From: CAIYRG01 sp964494505
Lineage (GTDB): Bacteria; Pseudomonadota; Alphaproteobacteria; Micropepsales; Micropepsaceae
Length of the DNA: 64,000 bases
Direction of reading: 5' to 3'
Assembly: GCA_964494505.1 (NCBI GenBank)
Contig: CAZBRO010000025.1
Span: 19,947-83,946 of the forward strand
Both the position numbers and the translations under genes were made by a program. The notes beneath the pieces are model-generated. The model worked only from the letters and a program-made list of their open reading frames with translations. It did not search any database and was not told where the DNA came from. Below are positions 1 through 8,112 of this stretch, one piece after another; position 1 is the first letter of the stretch, and each line of letters starts with the position of its first letter.

Positions 1-1163
1 TCGAACCGTTTTGCCAGACCAATTATGCCGCCTATGTGCATTCCGACGAGGCGTTTGGCGGGACGCCGAAGCGCTATCGCGAGGTGCAGGCGGATTTCAA
101 CGGCTACACCGCAGAGTTGCTTGCCAAGGCGACCAGTCAGAACAAGCTCGACCATCCCGTCACCCAGCAAGACAAGGAATCCCTGCTGCAGGCGATGAAG
201 GAATGGGGCGCGCTCGACAAGAATTACGAATACAAGAAGGGCCTGATCACCAGCACGCGGCGGGGTTGGGATAAGCCTCCGGGCGGCGGACTTGAATCGG
301 TTCCGATTTCTTCCGAGCCCATGGCAATGCAGGATTTGTTCAACTCGGGACTGTGGCGGTCGATCATGGCCGGCCACAATTACGAGCTGCAGAACATGAT
401 GTTCCAGCCGGTGGGCGGCATGGGCCAGATCGGCAAGGCCTTCGGCCGCAAACTCGGCAATGTCGTCCAGTACAACTCCAAGGTCACCAAAATCCAGCAG
501 GACGACAAGGGCGTCACCGTCACCTATGTCGATGCGAAGAAGGGCGGCGCACCCCAGCAAGTGCACGCCGATTGGTGTGTCTGCAACATTCCGGCCTCGG
601 TGTTGAGCCAAATCCCCATCAATGTCGGCGCGCCGATGAAACGCGCCATCGACGTCCTCCATTATACGCCCAACATCAAAATCGGTCTCCAGTTCAAGCG
701 CCGCTTCTGGGAACAGGATGACGCGATTTACGGCGGGATCACCTACACCGATCAAATCAACACCTTGATCGGCTACCCCAACTATAATTTCGGCAGCACC
801 GGCCCCGGGGTTATTCTTGGTGCCTATACCGGCGGAGAGAAAGCCTATTATCTCAGCGCCCTGTCGCCGGAAGACCGCATCAAGGTGGCGCTCGATTGCG
901 GCGCCAGGATCCACCCCCAATACAAAAAGGAATTCCAGACCGGCGTCTCCGTCGCATTCCATCGGGTGCCATGGATGCTGGGCAGCTCGCCCTCCTGGAC
1001 CGATGAGTTGCGCGCCGAACATTTCGACAATCTGTGCCAGATCGACGGCCGCATCATAATGACCGGAGCGCATGTGTCCTGGATGCCCGGCTGGCAGGAA
1101 GGTGCGATTCTGTCGTCGCTGGACGCGATCAAGCGTCTTCATAAGCGGGTCTTATCGGCTTGA
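1..1163 (+). CDS. Flavin amine oxidase family protein, cassette copy A (5' truncated by window edge)
   Basis: The reading frame is already open at the first base, so the N-terminal part is outside the window. The 386 residues present align with residues 146-531 of the complete copy at 2349, so about 145 residues (Tat signal and Rossmann motif) are missing. It keeps the lysine-containing strand IKIGLQFKRRFWEQD, matching the conserved MAO-family Lys motif, and the C-terminal GWQEGAI motif that closes over FAD. The last 170 residues are almost the same as copy E (19821), while the stretch around KAFGRKLGNVVQYNS matches copy B, so the gene is a mosaic. The usual GEH before the GWQEG motif reads GAH here. 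It is followed by a cytochrome c and a RidA gene. Expected role: periplasmic FAD-dependent oxidation of an unknown amine. Confidence 0.88.
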   Translation, partial: EPFCQTNYAAYVHSDEAFGGTPKRYREVQADFNGYTAELLAKATSQNKLDHPVTQQDKESLLQAMKEWGALDKNYEYKKGLITSTRRGWDKPPGGGLESVPISSEPMAMQDLFNSGLWRSIMAGHNYELQNMMFQPVGGMGQIGKAFGRKLGNVVQYNSKVTKIQQDDKGVTVTYVDAKKGGAPQQVHADWCVCNIPASVLSQIPINVGAPMKRAIDVLHYTPNIKIGLQFKRRFWEQDDAIYGGITYTDQINTLIGYPNYNFGSTGPGVILGAYTGGEKAYYLSALSPEDRIKVALDCGARIHPQYKKEFQTGVSVAFHRVPWMLGSSPSWTDELRAEHFDNLCQIDGRIIMTGAHVSWMPGWQEGAILSSLDAIKRLHKRVLSA

Positions 1164-1170
1164 TGGAATG

Positions 1171-1271
1171 AGAGCGTTTCCACTTCTCTTCAAAAAGCGA
1201 AAGCGCTTTCATTTGTTTTATTTACCGTATTTTCAGGCGAACCGCGAAGGCACTCCGCCTGAAAATGCTCT
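1171..1271. repeat. Intergenic palindromic repeat element inside cassette A
   Basis: About 100 bp between the oxidase stop and the cytochrome start, bounded by imperfect inverted ends (AGAGCGTTTC at the left, AAAATGCTCT at the right) with an internal palindrome around GCGAAGGCACTCCGC. In copies B and C the same oxidase-cytochrome spacer is only about 31 bp and lacks it, so it looks like an insertion. A partial inverted relative lies at 17410-17443. It resembles short non-coding repeats common between alphaproteobacterial genes. Confidence 0.55.
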
Positions 1272-1292
1272 AGCGAACATCGGAGGCGTATC

Positions 1293-1745
1293 GTGAATCG
1301 ATTGATGAATCGCACTATCGGAGCAGTGGCTTTGGCCGGCCTGTTGCTGTCCGGCAGCAGCATGATGGCCGCACAGAATACAGCGCCGGTCGTCGACGTG
1401 AAGAACCTGTTCGGAACGGAAGGCGACGGGGTGTTCGGCCATCTTTGCCAGGGCTGTCACATGCCCAATGCCATGGGCGCCACCGGCGCCGGCACCTATC
1501 CGCGTCTCGCCGGCAACGCCAATCTTGCTGCGGCGGCATATCCGGTCACCATGGTGCTGTTCGGGCGCCGCGACATGCCCCCGCTGGGCACGACCCTCAA
1601 CGACACGCAGATCGCCAATGTGGTGAATTACGTCCGCAGCCATTTCGGCAACAATTACACCGACATGGTCACGCCTGCAGACGTCGCCAAGATACGGGCC
1701 ACGGAAAAAGTCGACGGACAGGGCAATGTCATCGCGCGCAAATAA
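1293..1745 (+). CDS. Exported monohaem c-type cytochrome, cassette copy A
   Basis: A 150-residue class I cytochrome c. An N-terminal signal peptide (about residues 1-27) leads into a single haem site CQGCH at residues 52-56. The probable distal ligand is Met95 in GRRDMPPL. Start: GTG at 1293 with CGGAGG at 1281-1286. An ATG four codons later also exists, and the same GTG-before-ATG layout recurs in copies B and C. It lies 129 bp after the oxidase gene and 44 bp before the RidA gene. Function by analogy with established knowledge: in Pseudomonas putida the flavin amine oxidase-family enzyme NicA2 passes electrons to a periplasmic cytochrome c (CycN) rather than O2, so this is probably the oxidase's electron acceptor. 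That pairing is inference. Confidence 0.9.
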   Translation: MNRLMNRTIGAVALAGLLLSGSSMMAAQNTAPVVDVKNLFGTEGDGVFGHLCQGCHMPNAMGATGAGTYPRLAGNANLAAAAYPVTMVLFGRRDMPPLGTTLNDTQIANVVNYVRSHFGNNYTDMVTPADVAKIRATEKVDGQGNVIARK

Positions 1746-2274
1746 CAACGGCCGGTGGCCATGCCGCCGTCGAATTCATGGAGAAAGCTATGCATGAATC
1801 TCTGAAACTCGTGTTCGCCGGGTCGATCGCGCTTCTGCTGATCACTCCTGCGGCGTTCGCGGCTCCGGTGAAGCATAATCAGGGTAAAGGCCCGATTGCC
1901 AAATCGGTGACCGTGCCACCGGGCTATGACACGCTCTATTTCAGCGGCGTCGGACCTGGCGCTGCTGCTCCGGGCAAGGACCCCGGAAACACCGAAACGC
2001 AAGCGACAAAAGCGCTGGAAATCATCAAGAAGAATCTTGCCGAAGAAGGCATGACGTTCGGCGATGTCGTCATGATGCATGCTTATCTTGGCCCCGATCC
2101 GAAGACCGGCCAAGCCGACAGGACTGGCTGGGGCAATGCCTTTGGCAAGTATTTCGGCACACCGGCTCAACCCAACAAGCCGTCGCGTACCTCGATTCAG
2201 ATCAGCTTTGGCGGCGGGCCCAATTTGATCGAGATCGAAGTCATCGCGGTTCGACCGCATAAAGACTGATCCGC
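1437..2274 (+). repeat. Near-perfect direct duplication of cytochrome c-RidA block (copy 1; partner 4120-4957)
   Basis: Read by eye, this stretch of about 838 bp and 4120-4957 (offset 2683) show no differences. The flanks differ at 1436 and 2275, similarity continues to about 2300, and it then stops abruptly after a shared CTGGTCATC. The upstream part of the cytochrome genes differs at many positions, so the identical part has a sharp edge inside the gene. This indicates a recent duplication or gene conversion. Confidence 0.85.
1790..2269 (+). CDS. Exported RidA-family imine deaminase, cassette copy A
   Basis: A 159-residue RidA/YjgF/UK114-type protein with a clear signal peptide (residues 1-25, hydrophobic LVFAGSIALLLITPAAFAA). 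RidA proteins hydrolyse reactive enamines/imines to ketone plus ammonia, usually in the cytosol, so an exported one is uncommon. The substrate-binding arginine of the family corresponds to Arg133 in PSRTSIQ, followed by the EIEVIAV strand with Glu148/Glu150. The canonical N-terminal GPYSQA motif is replaced by a divergent GKGPIAKS stretch, so this is a subfamily. Start: ATG at 1790 with GGAG at 1780-1783. An in-frame ATG at 1778 is less well placed. The protein is identical to copy B. It would act on imines made by the neighbouring oxidase. Confidence 0.88.
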   Translation: MHESLKLVFAGSIALLLITPAAFAAPVKHNQGKGPIAKSVTVPPGYDTLYFSGVGPGAAAPGKDPGNTETQATKALEIIKKNLAEEGMTFGDVVMMHAYLGPDPKTGQADRTGWGNAFGKYFGTPAQPNKPSRTSIQISFGGGPNLIEIEVIAVRPHKD

Positions 2275-2348
2275 GACGATTGCCAACGGTCCTGGTCATC
2301 ATGCTTGGCGTTGAATTTTGTGGGACTTAACGGAAAGGAGAATTCAAT

Positions 2349-3944
2349 ATGGAAGAGGAAAACAAGGGACCGGTGGATCGGCGTTCGCTTCTGAAATTGA
2401 TCGGGACGGTGGCAGGCAGCACCGTCATGTACCAGGCGATGGACTCGCTGGGCTTTGCCGCCCAATCGGACTTTACCGGTCCGGTCAGCCTTCCCGGAGA
2501 TCCGAAGGGCGCCTCGGTCTTGGTGCTCGGCGCAGGCTGGGGCGGCATGGTCGCCGCCTATGAGCTGGGCAAGGCCGGCTACAAAGTCACGATGCTGGAA
2601 TATAATGACCGCGTTGGCGGCCGAAACTGGACGCTTTATGGCGGGGATACTTACACCGAACTCGGCGGCATCACACAGCATGTCCAGTTCGATCAGGGCC
2701 ACTATCTCAATCCCGGTCCGTGGCGCATCCCCCACCATCATCGCGGCATTATTCACTACGCCAACATGCTCAATGTCGCGCTCGAACCGTTTTGCCAGAC
2801 CAATTATGCCGCCTACGTGCATTCCGTCGACGCATTTGGCGGGACGCCGAAGCGCTATCGCGAGGTGCAGGCGGACTTCAATGGCTATATCGCAGAGACG
2901 CTCGCCAAGGCGACCAGTCAGAACAAGCTCGACATGCCCGTCAGCCAGGAAGACAAGGAAATCCTGCTGGACGCCATGAAGGAATGGGGCGCGCTGGACA
3001 AGAATTACGAATACAAGAAGGGCCTCATCACCAGCGCTCGGCGCGGTTTCGACAAGGAGCCCGGCGGCGGACTCGATGCCGTGCCGGCCGCTTCCCAACC
3101 CATTGCGATGAGGGATTTGTTCAAATCCGGACTATGGCGGTCGATCATGTCCGGCCACAATTACGACATGCAGAACATGATGTTCCAGCCGGTGGGCGGC
3201 ATGGGACAGATCGGCAAGGCCTTCGGCCGCAAGCTCGGCAATGTCGTCCAGTACAATTCCAAGGTCACCAAAATCCAGCAGGACGACAAGGGCGTCACCG
3301 TCACCTATGTCGATGCGAAGAAGGGCGGCGCACCCCAGCAAGTGCACGCCGATTGGTGTGTCTGCAACATTCCGGCCTCGGTGTTGAGCCAGATCCCGAT
3401 CAATGTCGGCGCGCCGATGAAGCGGGCGATCGACTCCCTCCACCATCCGACGACCATCAAAGTCGGTCTCCAGTTCAAGCGCCGCTTCTGGGAACAGGAT
3501 GAGGCGATTTACGGTGGAATCACCTACACCGATCAAATCATCCGCACGATCGCCTATCCCAACTATAATTTCGGCAGTGACGGCCCCGGGGTTATTCTGG
3601 GCGCCTATACCGGCGGAGAGAACGCCTATTATCTCAGCGCCATGGCGCCGGAAGACCGTATCAAGGTGGCGCTCGATTGCGGCGCCAAGATCCACCCGCA
3701 ATACAGAAAGGAATTCCAGACCGGCGTCGCCGTCGCATTCAGCCGTGTGCCGTGGATGCTGGGCGGCATTCCGCCCTGGACCGATGAAATGCGGGCCGAA
3801 CATTACAACAATCTGTGCCAGATCGACGGACGCATCGTGATGGTCGGAGAGCATGTGTCCTATCTGACCGGCTGGCAGGAAGGTGCGATCCTGTCATCCC
3901 TGGACGCGATCAAGCGTCTTCATAAGCGGGTGTTATCGGCTTGA
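2349..3944 (+). CDS. Tat-exported flavin amine oxidase family protein, cassette copy B
   Basis: Complete 531-residue FAD enzyme. Residues 10-16 (DRRSLLK) form a twin-arginine motif before a hydrophobic stretch ending near residue 38. The dinucleotide-binding fold is VLVLGAGWGGMVAAYEL (57-73) with the acidic Glu84 and RVGGR (88-92). PVGGMGQIGKAF (281-292) and Lys371 in TIKVGLQF match the flavin amine oxidase family, where the Lys contacts N5 of FAD through water. The C-terminus carries GEHVSYLTGWQEGAI, the usual FAD-closing motif. Start ATG with AAAGGAG at 2333-2339. It begins 79 bp after RidA copy A, so cassettes A and B may be co-transcribed. The substrate is unknown. The cytochrome next door suggests it works as a dehydrogenase. 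Confidence 0.93.
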   Translation: MEEENKGPVDRRSLLKLIGTVAGSTVMYQAMDSLGFAAQSDFTGPVSLPGDPKGASVLVLGAGWGGMVAAYELGKAGYKVTMLEYNDRVGGRNWTLYGGDTYTELGGITQHVQFDQGHYLNPGPWRIPHHHRGIIHYANMLNVALEPFCQTNYAAYVHSVDAFGGTPKRYREVQADFNGYIAETLAKATSQNKLDMPVSQEDKEILLDAMKEWGALDKNYEYKKGLITSARRGFDKEPGGGLDAVPAASQPIAMRDLFKSGLWRSIMSGHNYDMQNMMFQPVGGMGQIGKAFGRKLGNVVQYNSKVTKIQQDDKGVTVTYVDAKKGGAPQQVHADWCVCNIPASVLSQIPINVGAPMKRAIDSLHHPTTIKVGLQFKRRFWEQDEAIYGGITYTDQIIRTIAYPNYNFGSDGPGVILGAYTGGENAYYLSAMAPEDRIKVALDCGAKIHPQYRKEFQTGVAVAFSRVPWMLGGIPPWTDEMRAEHYNNLCQIDGRIVMVGEHVSYLTGWQEGAILSSLDAIKRLHKRVLSA

Positions 3945-3975
3945 ACGGAATTGGCGCGAAATTTGGAGGTGTACG

Positions 3976-4428
3976 GTGAGTCTATTCATGAACCGCACTA
4001 TCGGAGCAGTGGCATTGGCCGGCCTGTTGATGTCCGGCAGCAGCATGGTGGCCGCACAGGACATGGCGCCGGGCATCGACATGAAGAACCTGTTCGGAAC
4101 GGGAGGCGACGGGGTGTTTGGCCATCTTTGCCAGGGCTGTCACATGCCCAATGCCATGGGCGCCACCGGCGCCGGCACCTATCCGCGTCTCGCCGGCAAC
4201 GCCAATCTTGCTGCGGCGGCATATCCGGTCACCATGGTGCTGTTCGGGCGCCGCGACATGCCCCCGCTGGGCACGACCCTCAACGACACGCAGATCGCCA
4301 ATGTGGTGAATTACGTCCGCAGCCATTTCGGCAACAATTACACCGACATGGTCACGCCTGCAGACGTCGCCAAGATACGGGCCACGGAAAAAGTCGACGG
4401 ACAGGGCAATGTCATCGCGCGCAAATAA
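3976..4428 (+). CDS. Exported monohaem c-type cytochrome, cassette copy B
   Basis: A 150-residue cytochrome c. It differs from copy A only in the signal peptide and the first mature residues (for example DMAPGIDMKN against NTAPVVDVKN) and is identical from the haem-binding site onward. It has one CQGCH haem site and a probable Met ligand in RRDMPPL. Start: GTG at 3976, seven bases after GGAGG (3964-3968). An ATG at 3988 is the alternative. It lies 31 bp downstream of the oxidase, without the repeat element found in copy A. Confidence 0.9.
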   Translation: MSLFMNRTIGAVALAGLLMSGSSMVAAQDMAPGIDMKNLFGTGGDGVFGHLCQGCHMPNAMGATGAGTYPRLAGNANLAAAAYPVTMVLFGRRDMPPLGTTLNDTQIANVVNYVRSHFGNNYTDMVTPADVAKIRATEKVDGQGNVIARK

Positions 4429-4957
4429 CAACGGCCGGTGGCCATGCCGCCGTCGAATTCATGGAGAAAGCTATGCATGAATCTCTGAAACTCGTGTTCG
4501 CCGGGTCGATCGCGCTTCTGCTGATCACTCCTGCGGCGTTCGCGGCTCCGGTGAAGCATAATCAGGGTAAAGGCCCGATTGCCAAATCGGTGACCGTGCC
4601 ACCGGGCTATGACACGCTCTATTTCAGCGGCGTCGGACCTGGCGCTGCTGCTCCGGGCAAGGACCCCGGAAACACCGAAACGCAAGCGACAAAAGCGCTG
4701 GAAATCATCAAGAAGAATCTTGCCGAAGAAGGCATGACGTTCGGCGATGTCGTCATGATGCATGCTTATCTTGGCCCCGATCCGAAGACCGGCCAAGCCG
4801 ACAGGACTGGCTGGGGCAATGCCTTTGGCAAGTATTTCGGCACACCGGCTCAACCCAACAAGCCGTCGCGTACCTCGATTCAGATCAGCTTTGGCGGCGG
4901 GCCCAATTTGATCGAGATCGAAGTCATCGCGGTTCGACCGCATAAAGACTGATCCGC
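4120..4957 (+). repeat. Near-perfect direct duplication of cytochrome c-RidA block (copy 2; partner 1437-2274)
   Basis: Partner of the block at 1437-2274. This copy is followed by a TonB-receptor gene remnant, whereas copy 1 is followed directly by the next oxidase. The duplication endpoint just after position 4983 therefore marks a recombination junction. Confidence 0.85.
4473..4952 (+). CDS. Exported RidA-family imine deaminase, cassette copy B
   Basis: A 159-residue protein with the same amino-acid sequence as the RidA at 1790: signal peptide, Arg133 and the EIE strand all retained. Start ATG at 4473 with GGAG ten bases upstream. Identity at nucleotide level, including silent sites, shows very recent origin by duplication or conversion. 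It closes cassette B. Downstream is a dead receptor fragment rather than another functional partner. Confidence 0.88.
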   Translation: MHESLKLVFAGSIALLLITPAAFAAPVKHNQGKGPIAKSVTVPPGYDTLYFSGVGPGAAAPGKDPGNTETQATKALEIIKKNLAEEGMTFGDVVMMHAYLGPDPKTGQADRTGWGNAFGKYFGTPAQPNKPSRTSIQISFGGGPNLIEIEVIAVRPHKD

Positions 4958-4985
4958 AACGATTGCCAACGGTCCTGGTCATCCG

Positions 4986-5224
4986 GCATTTGCCATGAGC
5001 GACGGAATAGATGTCGGCTATCTGCTGAGCGACCATCCGACCTTGGCGGTCGGGGCCAACAATCTGTTCAACAAAATGCCCTCAATCATTCCGAATGCGC
5101 CTGGGATCGGAAATAACGGCCAGTCCGGCCCAATGACGGCGGCAATGTCTACAACAACCCCAACTACTTCTCGCGCTATGCCAACGCCGGATTTTACTAT
5201 TTGCGCGCAAATTACGCGATCTGA
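4986..5224 (+). pseudogene. C-terminal remnant of a TonB-dependent receptor
   Basis: In one frame the translation reads DVGYLLSDHPTLAVGANNLFNKMPS, typical of the final beta-strands of TonB-dependent receptors (strand ending in GANNLFNK). Near 5130-5138 the frame shifts, and the continuation NPNYFSRYANAGFYYLRANYAI ends at the stop at 5222-5224, a classic receptor C-terminus. The rest of the receptor (normally 700-1000 residues) is absent, so this is a truncated and frameshifted relic. It sits directly upstream of oxidase copy C. Similar tails precede copies D and E. Confidence 0.7.
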
Positions 5225-5244
5225 TCGATTGGTTGTTTTTCCCG

Positions 5245-5273
5245 GACGGCGGCTGCCCCTGCAAAGGGCCGTC
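5245..5273 (+). terminator. Hairpin after the receptor remnant, possible old terminator
   Basis: Inverted arms GACGGC (5245-5250) and GCCGTC (5268-5273) enclose a C-rich/G-rich inner pair. There is no strong T tract. Related CCC-TTnAA-GGG hairpins follow the receptor tails upstream of copies D and E, so this was probably the receptor gene's terminator. Confidence 0.4.
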
Positions 5274-5318
5274 TCTGTCAGGGAGTTTTGCGATAGCTAA
5301 CCAAAGGAGAAACCAAGA

Positions 5319-6914
5319 GTGGCTGAGGAAAAGAAGGTCCCGATGGATCGGCGCTCGCTGCTGAAACTGATCGGGACGACTGCGGGCAGCGCCGTCATGT
5401 ATCAAGCGATGACCGCTCTGGGCCATGCGGGCGAATCCGATTTCACCGGTCCGATCACTCTTTCGGGCGCTCCCAAAGGCGCCTCCGTTCTCATCCTGGG
5501 CGCCGGTTGGGCGGGCATGGTCGCGGCCTATGAACTGGGGAAAGCCGGATACAAGGTGCAGGTTCTCGAATATAATGATCGTTCGGGCGGACGAAATTGG
5601 TCGCTTTATGGCGGCGACACCTACACCGAACTCGGCGGCTTTACGCAGCACGTCCAGTTCGATCAGGGCCATTACCTGAATCCCGGTCCGTGGCGGCTTC
5701 CGCATCATCACCGCGCCATCCTCTATTATGCCAAGATGCTCAATGTGCCGCTGGAGCCCTTCGTGCAAACGAATTACGCGGCCTTCGTGCACTCCGGCAA
5801 GGCTTACGGCGGCAAACCGAAGCGTTATCGCGAGGTGCAAGCCGACTTCAACGGCCATGTCGCCGAGACGCTCGCCAAAGCGACCAGTCAAAATAAGCTC
5901 GATCAGCCCGTCACGCAGGAAGACAAGGAAATCCTGATGGGCGCGATGCGCGAATGGGGCGCGCTGGACCAGAATTACGAATACAAGAAGGGGTTGATCA
6001 CCAGCGCTCGGCGCGGTTTCGACAAGGAGCCCGGCGGCGGACTCGATGCCGCACCCGTTGCCTCCGAGCCCATGGCAATGAAGGAACTGTTCAAGTCGGC
6101 GCTCTGGACATCCATCATGGTCGGCCACGAATATGAATTCCACAATATGCTGTTCCAGCCGGTGGGCGGCATGGGACAGATTGGCAAGGCTTTCGGCCGC
6201 AAGCTTGGCACGGTCATTCAGTACAATTCGAAGGTCACGAATATCCACCAGGACGACAAGGGCGTCACCGTTACCTATGTCGATACGAAGAAGGGCGGAG
6301 CGCCGCAGCAGATGCACGCCGATTGGTGCGTCTGCGCCATTCCGGCCTCGGTTCTCAGCCAGATTCCGATCAATGTCGGCGCCCCCATGAAACGGGCAAT
6401 CGACTCCCTTCATTACGAACCGGCGATAAAGATCGGTCTCCAGTTCAAGCGGCGATTCTGGGAAGAAGACGAGCAGATCTATGGCGGCATAACCTATACC
6501 GATCAGATCATCAGCCTGATCGGATATCCCAACTACAAATACTTCACAGACGGCCCCGGCGTGATTCTCGGCGCCTACACTTTCGGCATGAACGCCTACA
6601 ATCTGACAGCCATGCCGCCGGAAGACCGCATCAAGACGGCGCTCGAATGCGGGGCCAAGATTCACCCCCAATACAATACCGAATTCCAGAACGGCGTTGC
6701 CGTCGCCTTCCATCGCGTGCCTTGGTTGCTGGGCGGTTCTCCGACCTGGACCGATGCGATGCGGGCGGAGCATTACACGAATCTCGCCGCCATCGACGGA
6801 CGAATCGTGATGGCCGGAGAGCATGTGTCGTATCTGACCGGCTGGCAGGAAGGCGCAATCCTGTCGTCGCTCGATGCAGTCAAGCGTCTCCATAAAAAGG
6901 CTTTGTCGGCTTGA
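5319..6914 (+). CDS. Tat-exported flavin amine oxidase family protein, cassette copy C
   Basis: A 531-residue paralogue of copy B, the most diverged of the set. Tat motif MDRRSLLK, Rossmann motif VLILGAGWAGMVAAYEL, SGGRNW, PVGGMGQIGKAF, the conserved Lys in AIKIGLQFKRRFWEED and the C-terminal GEHVSYLTGWQEGAI are intact. Start GTG at 5319 after AAAGGAGA (5303-5310); no competing ATG fits the spacing. Differences from B are spread over the whole length and include many silent changes, so this copy has escaped the recent homogenisation seen among A, B, D and E. It is followed by its own cytochrome and RidA. Confidence 0.93.
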   Translation: MAEEKKVPMDRRSLLKLIGTTAGSAVMYQAMTALGHAGESDFTGPITLSGAPKGASVLILGAGWAGMVAAYELGKAGYKVQVLEYNDRSGGRNWSLYGGDTYTELGGFTQHVQFDQGHYLNPGPWRLPHHHRAILYYAKMLNVPLEPFVQTNYAAFVHSGKAYGGKPKRYREVQADFNGHVAETLAKATSQNKLDQPVTQEDKEILMGAMREWGALDQNYEYKKGLITSARRGFDKEPGGGLDAAPVASEPMAMKELFKSALWTSIMVGHEYEFHNMLFQPVGGMGQIGKAFGRKLGTVIQYNSKVTNIHQDDKGVTVTYVDTKKGGAPQQMHADWCVCAIPASVLSQIPINVGAPMKRAIDSLHYEPAIKIGLQFKRRFWEEDEQIYGGITYTDQIISLIGYPNYKYFTDGPGVILGAYTFGMNAYNLTAMPPEDRIKTALECGAKIHPQYNTEFQNGVAVAFHRVPWLLGGSPTWTDAMRAEHYTNLAAIDGRIVMAGEHVSYLTGWQEGAILSSLDAVKRLHKKALSA

Positions 6915-6946
6915 TCGGGAATGACAGCAACAATCGGGGGTTCAAA

Positions 6947-7411
6947 GTGGGAGTTGTGATGAATCGCAATCTGAGGGCCGTGGCTCTCGCCGGTCTGTTG
7001 CTGCCCGCGAGCGGCATGGTCTCGGCCCAGGATACGGCGCCACAGCCGATGGCGCCGGGCCCTTTAAGACTCTTCCCCAAACCGGGCGGCGATGACGTCT
7101 TCGGCAATATTTGCCAGGGCTGTCATATGCCAAACGCCATGGGCGCCACAGGAGCCGGCACCTATCCGCGGCTGGCCGGCGACGCGAACTTGGCGGCGGC
7201 GTCATATCCGGTGACCATGGTTCTCTTCGGGCGCCGCGCGATGCCGCCCTTCGCGGCATATCTCAACGATTCCCAGATCGCCAATGTCGTCAATTACGTC
7301 CGAAGCCATTTCGGCAACAATTACACCGACATGGTGACAGCGGCCGATGTCGCAAAGGTGCGGACAACGGAGAAAGTCGACGAAGAAGGCAACGTCATCG
7401 GACGGAAATAG
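6947..7411 (+). CDS. Exported monohaem c-type cytochrome, cassette copy C
   Basis: A 154-residue cytochrome c. A signal peptide ending near AQD is followed by a longer Pro-rich linker than in A and B (QPMAPGPLRLFPKPGG), then the haem site CQGCH at residues 56-60 and a probable Met ligand in RRAMPPF. The start is uncertain: GTG 6947 (chosen by analogy with copies A and B, which also have a GTG twelve bases before the ATG) or ATG 6959 preceded by GGGAG. It lies 32 bp after oxidase C. Confidence 0.87.
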   Translation: MGVVMNRNLRAVALAGLLLPASGMVSAQDTAPQPMAPGPLRLFPKPGGDDVFGNICQGCHMPNAMGATGAGTYPRLAGDANLAAASYPVTMVLFGRRAMPPFAAYLNDSQIANVVNYVRSHFGNNYTDMVTAADVAKVRTTEKVDEEGNVIGRK

Positions 7412-7455
7412 CGACCTTTGGCGGTCTTGCCGCCGGACAAACACAGGAGGCAGCT

Positions 7456-7968
7456 TTGAATAATTCAGGAAAATTCGCATTGGCCTGCTGGGTTGCCGTG
7501 CTCGCGCTGTCGGCGCCTGTCTTGGCAGCGGACAACGGAATCTCGCGCGTCAACATACCGAACGCTCCGGTTCAAATCGCCGCGGCGGTGACCGTTCCGC
7601 CCGGCTATACGACTTATTACCTCAGCGGCACAGCATCGATTGCCGATCCAACGGCGCCCGAAGGCAGCCCGAAACGCTACGGCAACACCGAAGCGCAAAC
7701 CGCGGCCACGCTAAAAACGCTAAGCGAGACCCTCGGCAAACTCGGGCTGACGTTCGGCGATGTTGTGGCCGCGCATTGCTTCATTGCAGGCGATCCGGCG
7801 ATGGGCGGAAAGATGGATTTCGCCGGCATGAACCGGGCCTGGGCAAAGGCGTTCGGAACCAAAGCGCAACCGAATAAGCCGGCCCGCGCCGCTTTCCAGA
7901 TCTCTGCCCTCGCGGCTCCAGGAGCATTGGTGGAGATCGAATTTATCGCCGCCAAGAAGGCACCCTAA
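7456..7968 (+). CDS. Exported RidA-family protein, cassette copy C
   Basis: A 170-residue RidA-type protein with a signal peptide (residues 1-25, LACWVAVLALSAPVLAA). The substrate-binding Arg is Arg144 in KPARAAFQIS, followed by LVEIEFIAA. It is clearly diverged from copies A and B: an extra loop around PTAPEGSPKRYGNTEAQ and many substitutions. Start TTG at 7456, set by AGGAGG at 7445-7450; no ATG or GTG fits. As the third gene of cassette C it supports a conserved oxidase-cytochrome-RidA order in spite of sequence divergence. Confidence 0.86.
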   Translation: MNNSGKFALACWVAVLALSAPVLAADNGISRVNIPNAPVQIAAAVTVPPGYTTYYLSGTASIADPTAPEGSPKRYGNTEAQTAATLKTLSETLGKLGLTFGDVVAAHCFIAGDPAMGGKMDFAGMNRAWAKAFGTKAQPNKPARAAFQISALAAPGALVEIEFIAAKKAP

Positions 7969-8112
7969 AGCCGACGCGCTTCCGCGGCAGTCGAGGCCGA
8001 CAAAACATTTTTCCGCCTCACGCGGGCGCGATTTTGAATCCCAAGGAGCGACCCTGCATATGAATACCGACACTCCCAGGAATGATACGGATACGCCCAA
8101 ACATGTTCAAGG

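Noticed and set aside
5082..6893. Long open frame on the minus strand opposite oxidase copy C
   Set aside because: It mirrors codon structure of the real gene in GC-rich DNA, has no SD or recognisable domain, and similar frames occur opposite the other oxidase copies.
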